Source: an uncultured Collinsella sp.
GTDB lineage: Bacteria > Actinomycetota > Coriobacteriia > Coriobacteriales > Coriobacteriaceae
Direction: 5' to 3'
Length of the DNA: 6,187 nt
Assembly: GCA_902478865.1 (NCBI GenBank)
Contig: CABSNA010000084.1
Span: 1-6,187 of the forward strand
The translations under genes and the position numbers were made by a program. Below, piece after piece: positions 4,258-6,187 of the stretch. A model generated the notes under the pieces. That model did no database searches. It was not told the DNA's origin and saw only the letters and a list, made by a program, of their open reading frames with translations. The stretch's first letter is position 1, and each line of letters starts with the position of its first letter.

Positions 4258-4929
4258 ATGGCGCTAATCTATATCGTTGAGGACGACGAGCCCATTCGTC
4301 GTGAGCTTGTCGACATCCTTGCCCGCGCCGGGTTTGAAATCGAGGCCTGCGAATCGTTCGAGCATGTCTCGCGCGATATTCTCGCCGCCGCGCCCGACCT
4401 GGTGCTGCTCGACCTCACGCTTCCCGTCAAGGACGGCCAGCATATCTGCCACGAGGTTCGCCGCGAATCCGAGGTCCCCATCATCGTCCTCACGTCGCGC
4501 ACGACCGAGATCGACGAGGTCATGGCCATGACGCTCGGCGCGGATGACTTTGTTCCCAAGCCCTACAGCGCGCGCGTGCTCGTGGCGCGCATCAACGCAC
4601 TGCTGCGTCGCACCGCGGCGGCGGGCGAGCGCAGCACGCTCGTCCACAAGGGGCTGGAGCTCGACCTTGCTCGCTCCGCGGTCACCAACACGGCGACCGG
4701 CGACAGCACCGAGCTCACCAAAAATGAGCTGCGCATTCTCTCGCTGCTCCTGAGCCGCGCGGGCAAGATCGTCTCGCGCTCGGCCATCATGCAGGACCTG
4801 TGGGACTCCGATGCCTTTGTGGACGACAACACGCTCACTGTCAACATCAACCGTCTGCGCACCACGCTCGAAAAAATCGGCATCAAGGGGTATCTGACCA
4901 CGCATCGCGGTCAGGGTTACTCGATCTAG
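4258..4929 (+). CDS. OmpR/PhoB-family response regulator (BceR-like)
   Basis: A 223-residue cytoplasmic transcription factor, phosphorylated by the kinase encoded immediately downstream. Receiver domain (1-118): acidic pocket Glu8-Asp9-Asp10 (IVEDDEPIRRE), phospho-acceptor Asp52 in LVLLDLTLPVKDG, Thr79 in IIVLTSR, and Lys101 in GADDFVPKPY. Winged-helix DNA-binding domain (about 126-223): TELTKNELRILSLLLSRAGK, then SRSAIMQDLWD, then the recognition segment DDNTLTVNINRLRTTLEKIG and the wing TTHRGQGYSI. All signature residues are intact, and the length is normal. The ATG at 4258 is preceded by GGGGAG at 8 nt, and the protein starts directly at the beta-1 strand (MALIYIVEDD). Assignment to the BceR/GraR type rests mainly on its partner kinase. 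Such regulators usually activate transporter or envelope-modification genes in response to peptide antibiotics. Confidence 0.95.
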   Translation: MALIYIVEDDEPIRRELVDILARAGFEIEACESFEHVSRDILAAAPDLVLLDLTLPVKDGQHICHEVRRESEVPIIVLTSRTTEIDEVMAMTLGADDFVPKPYSARVLVARINALLRRTAAAGERSTLVHKGLELDLARSAVTNTATGDSTELTKNELRILSLLLSRAGKIVSRSAIMQDLWDSDAFVDDNTLTVNINRLRTTLEKIGIKGYLTTHRGQGYSI

Positions 4930-4938
4930 GTGCCGGTT

Positions 4939-5982
4939 ATGTCGTTTGCCAAGTTCTTTAAAGATGCGCTGCTTCCCGTCGCCGTGTGGACGTGCGGCGT
5001 GCTGTTGAGTTGCTTTGTGCTGACGGTCGCCGGGGCACCCGCTTCCATCGTGGTCGTGGCGGTCGGCGTGTCCTTTATCTTTGGCATGCTCGGCATCGTG
5101 ATCGAGTACGCGCGCCGCCGTCGATTTTTGCACCAGCTGGACCGCGCGGCCGAGGAGCTGGAAAGCCCTGCGTGGGTGCAGGAGATGGTGCAGTGTCCGA
5201 CCTATGCCGAGGGCGAGCTCGAATACGAAGTCCTGCGCCGCGTGGGCAAGGCGGCTTGCGATGAGGTAGCGGAAGGGCGACGTCAAACCGACGACTATCG
5301 CGACTATATCGAAAGCTGGGTCCACGAGGCCAAGTTGCCCCTGGCGGCAGCCCATCTGATTCTTGAAAACCTGGACGGCAGCGAAGACGACCTGTCGCGT
5401 GTGGATGACCTGGGTCGCGAGCTGGCTCGCGTTGAGCGCTATATCGACCAGGCACTGTACTATGCGCGCTCGGAAGTCGTGGAGCGCGATTACCTGATTC
5501 GCCGTTGGGATCTTAAGACCCTGGTGACGGGTGCGATTAAGGCCAACGCGCGCGAGCTCATTGCGGCGCACGTGGCTCCGGTGTGCGAGAACCTTGACTT
5601 CGAGGTCTTTACCGACGAAAAATGGCTCGAATTTATCCTGGGCCAGCTCATTCAGAACAGCATTAAATATGCGCGCGAGGACGGCGCGAAGATCGTGTTT
5701 TCGGGCGCGTTGCTGGACGAGGGCCTGGCGAGCGAGCGCATCGAGCTCACCGTTGCCGATAACGGCTGCGGCGTGAACGCGGCCGACCTGCCGCGCGTGT
5801 TCGAGAAGGGCTTTACCGGCGACAACGGTCGCGCCACCAAGCGCGCAACGGGCATCGGCCTCTACCTGGTGGCGCGCCTGTGCTCCAAGATGGGCATCGA
5901 CGTCACCGCGGCATCCGACTCCGGCGAAGGCTTCGTCGTAACATTCGCTTTTTCAACGAATAAGTTTCAATATGTCGAGTAA
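4939..5982 (+). CDS. Intramembrane-sensing histidine kinase (BceS/GraS-like)
   Basis: A 347-residue membrane kinase. Two transmembrane helices (about 11-32 and 34-56) are separated by only a few residues, so there is almost no extracellular sensor, the hallmark of intramembrane-sensing kinases. A cytoplasmic linker leads to the H-box with phospho-acceptor His129 (SWVHEAKLPL). ALYYARSEVVERDYLI (172-187) is typical of the BceS group. The ATPase domain has the N box with Asn240 (NSIKYA), the G1 box DNGCGV (274-279), the F-box-like VFEKGFTGDNGR (287-298), and the G2 box TGIGLYL (304-310); all are intact. The ATG at 4939 is preferred over the GTG at 4930 because AGGTG (4928-4932), overlapping the regulator's TAG stop, is a ribosome binding site with 6-nt spacing; the two genes are co-transcribed and probably translationally coupled. 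BceS-type kinases normally take their signal from a BceAB-like ABC transporter; none is encoded here. Confidence 0.94.
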   Translation: MSFAKFFKDALLPVAVWTCGVLLSCFVLTVAGAPASIVVVAVGVSFIFGMLGIVIEYARRRRFLHQLDRAAEELESPAWVQEMVQCPTYAEGELEYEVLRRVGKAACDEVAEGRRQTDDYRDYIESWVHEAKLPLAAAHLILENLDGSEDDLSRVDDLGRELARVERYIDQALYYARSEVVERDYLIRRWDLKTLVTGAIKANARELIAAHVAPVCENLDFEVFTDEKWLEFILGQLIQNSIKYAREDGAKIVFSGALLDEGLASERIELTVADNGCGVNAADLPRVFEKGFTGDNGRATKRATGIGLYLVARLCSKMGIDVTAASDSGEGFVVTFAFSTNKFQYVE

Positions 5983-6001
5983 CGCACGCGGCAGACGCCC
6001 A

Positions 6002-6038
6002 CCCAAACAAAAACGTGCAGCCCAAACAAAACGTGCCG
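6002..6038 (+). repeat. Tandem duplication feeding into the terminator
   Basis: Two adjacent near-copies, CCCAAACAAAAACGTGCAG (6002-6020) and CCCAAACAAAACGTGCCG (6021-6038), differ by one A and one C/A. The second copy's CGTGCCG is the base of the terminator's left arm. The first copy's CGTGCAGCCC (6014-6023) could also pair with the terminator's right arm with one mismatch. The arrangement probably arose by local slippage, leaving a decoy left arm. Confidence 0.7.
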
Positions 6039-6068
6039 CCCCAAACGGGGCGGCACGCCATCTTTTAT
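6032..6068 (+). terminator. Intrinsic terminator of the two-component operon
   Basis: CGTGCCGCCCC (6032-6042) pairs perfectly with GGGGCGGCACG (6047-6057), giving an 11-bp GC-rich stem with a 4-nt AAAC loop, followed after three bases by TCTTTTAT (6061-6068). It lies 50 nt after the kinase stop codon. It shows that the operon contains only the regulator and kinase, with no downstream co-transcribed transporter unless there is readthrough. Confidence 0.9.
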
Positions 6069-6100
6069 CAGCCAACTCGCTGAAGTAAGGCTGCGAAGGC

Positions 6101-6187
6101 CGCGGGGCCGGGAGGGGTTTCCTAAGGGCACGTCCCGCAGCCGCAACGCGGCGAGGACGTGCCCGTGGAAACCCCGCAGGCCCCGCG
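6101..6187. repeat. 87-nt giant hairpin at the contig end
   Basis: Four perfect stem blocks are stacked with small internal loops. CGCGGGGCC (6101-6109) pairs with GGCCCCGCG (6179-6187). GGGGTTTCC (6114-6122) pairs with GGAAACCCC (6167-6175). GGGCACGTCC (6126-6135) pairs with GGACGTGCCC (6155-6164). GCCGC (6140-6144) pairs with GCGGC (6148-6152) around an AAC loop. This makes 33 bp. The internal loops are asymmetric (GGGA/GCA, TAA/GT), so the arms are not a copying artefact of one another. No T-run is visible. The last base of the window is the last base of the outer arm, and the hairpin may continue beyond it. It does not look like a simple terminator; the function is unknown. Confidence 0.85.

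Noticed and set aside
4264..5571. Long minus-strand frame (435 aa) opposite the two-component genes
   Set aside because: It spans the junction of two clear plus-strand genes with intact family motifs, and its Arg/His/Ala-rich translation has no domain signature.
6101..6187. Giant hairpin as a library or assembly fold-back artefact
   Set aside because: The arms differ at asymmetric internal loops (GGGA/GCA, TAA/GT) and have a short unpaired apex, whereas a fold-back copy would be perfectly symmetrical.

Overview
The window looks like one whole short contig from a high-GC gut actinobacterium, most likely a Collinsella-type Coriobacteriia member. That assignment is inference: it rests on the GC-rich codon use, the gene content, and intergenic repeats that remind me of that group. 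No marker gene in the window settles it. Position 1 starts inside a Nextera sequencing adapter, and position 6187 falls exactly at the outer edge of the resolved part of a very large hairpin, so both ends look like assembly ends.

Layout. 1-29 is adapter (not biology). 30-119 is the last 29 codons of a Gly-rich-tailed protein, probably a DUF2207/TPM-type membrane protein. 120-571 is a repeat-rich intergenic stretch: two inverted copies of a 34-bp repeat around a strong bidirectional terminator, two convergent micro-ORFs that both begin MSTV at the repeat, and a tandem pair of 30-bp REP-like units. 572-1213 (minus) is a GNAT acetyltransferase. 1214-1489 is the divergent GNAT/purH intergenic region, with two clean dyads. 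1490-3097 is purH, the bifunctional enzyme for the last two steps of IMP synthesis. 3098-3347 holds a 121-nt concentric imperfect palindrome and then a strong terminator hairpin, which ends only 16 nt before the next start codon. 3348-4079 is an uncharacterised 243-aa protein with a faint resemblance to fold-type IV (class IV) aminotransferases. 4079-4257 has a REP-like hairpin and a structured leader. 4258-4929 and 4939-5982 form a two-gene operon: an OmpR-type response regulator and a BceS/GraS-type intramembrane-sensing histidine kinase. That operon ends at a strong terminator (6032-6068). 6101-6187 is a 33-bp-stem hairpin.

How the genes relate. purH is housekeeping purine biosynthesis and sits alone. 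The two-component pair is of the class that normally senses peptide antibiotics or cell-envelope stress through a partner BceAB-like ABC transporter, but none is encoded here and the operon is closed by a terminator. The GNAT and the 3348 gene are single-gene units with no evident functional link to their neighbours.

The coding genes belong to known families. The least explained material is intergenic: at least five different structured or repeated elements in about 6 kb. No CRISPR array, tRNA, rRNA, transposase or phage gene is visible.
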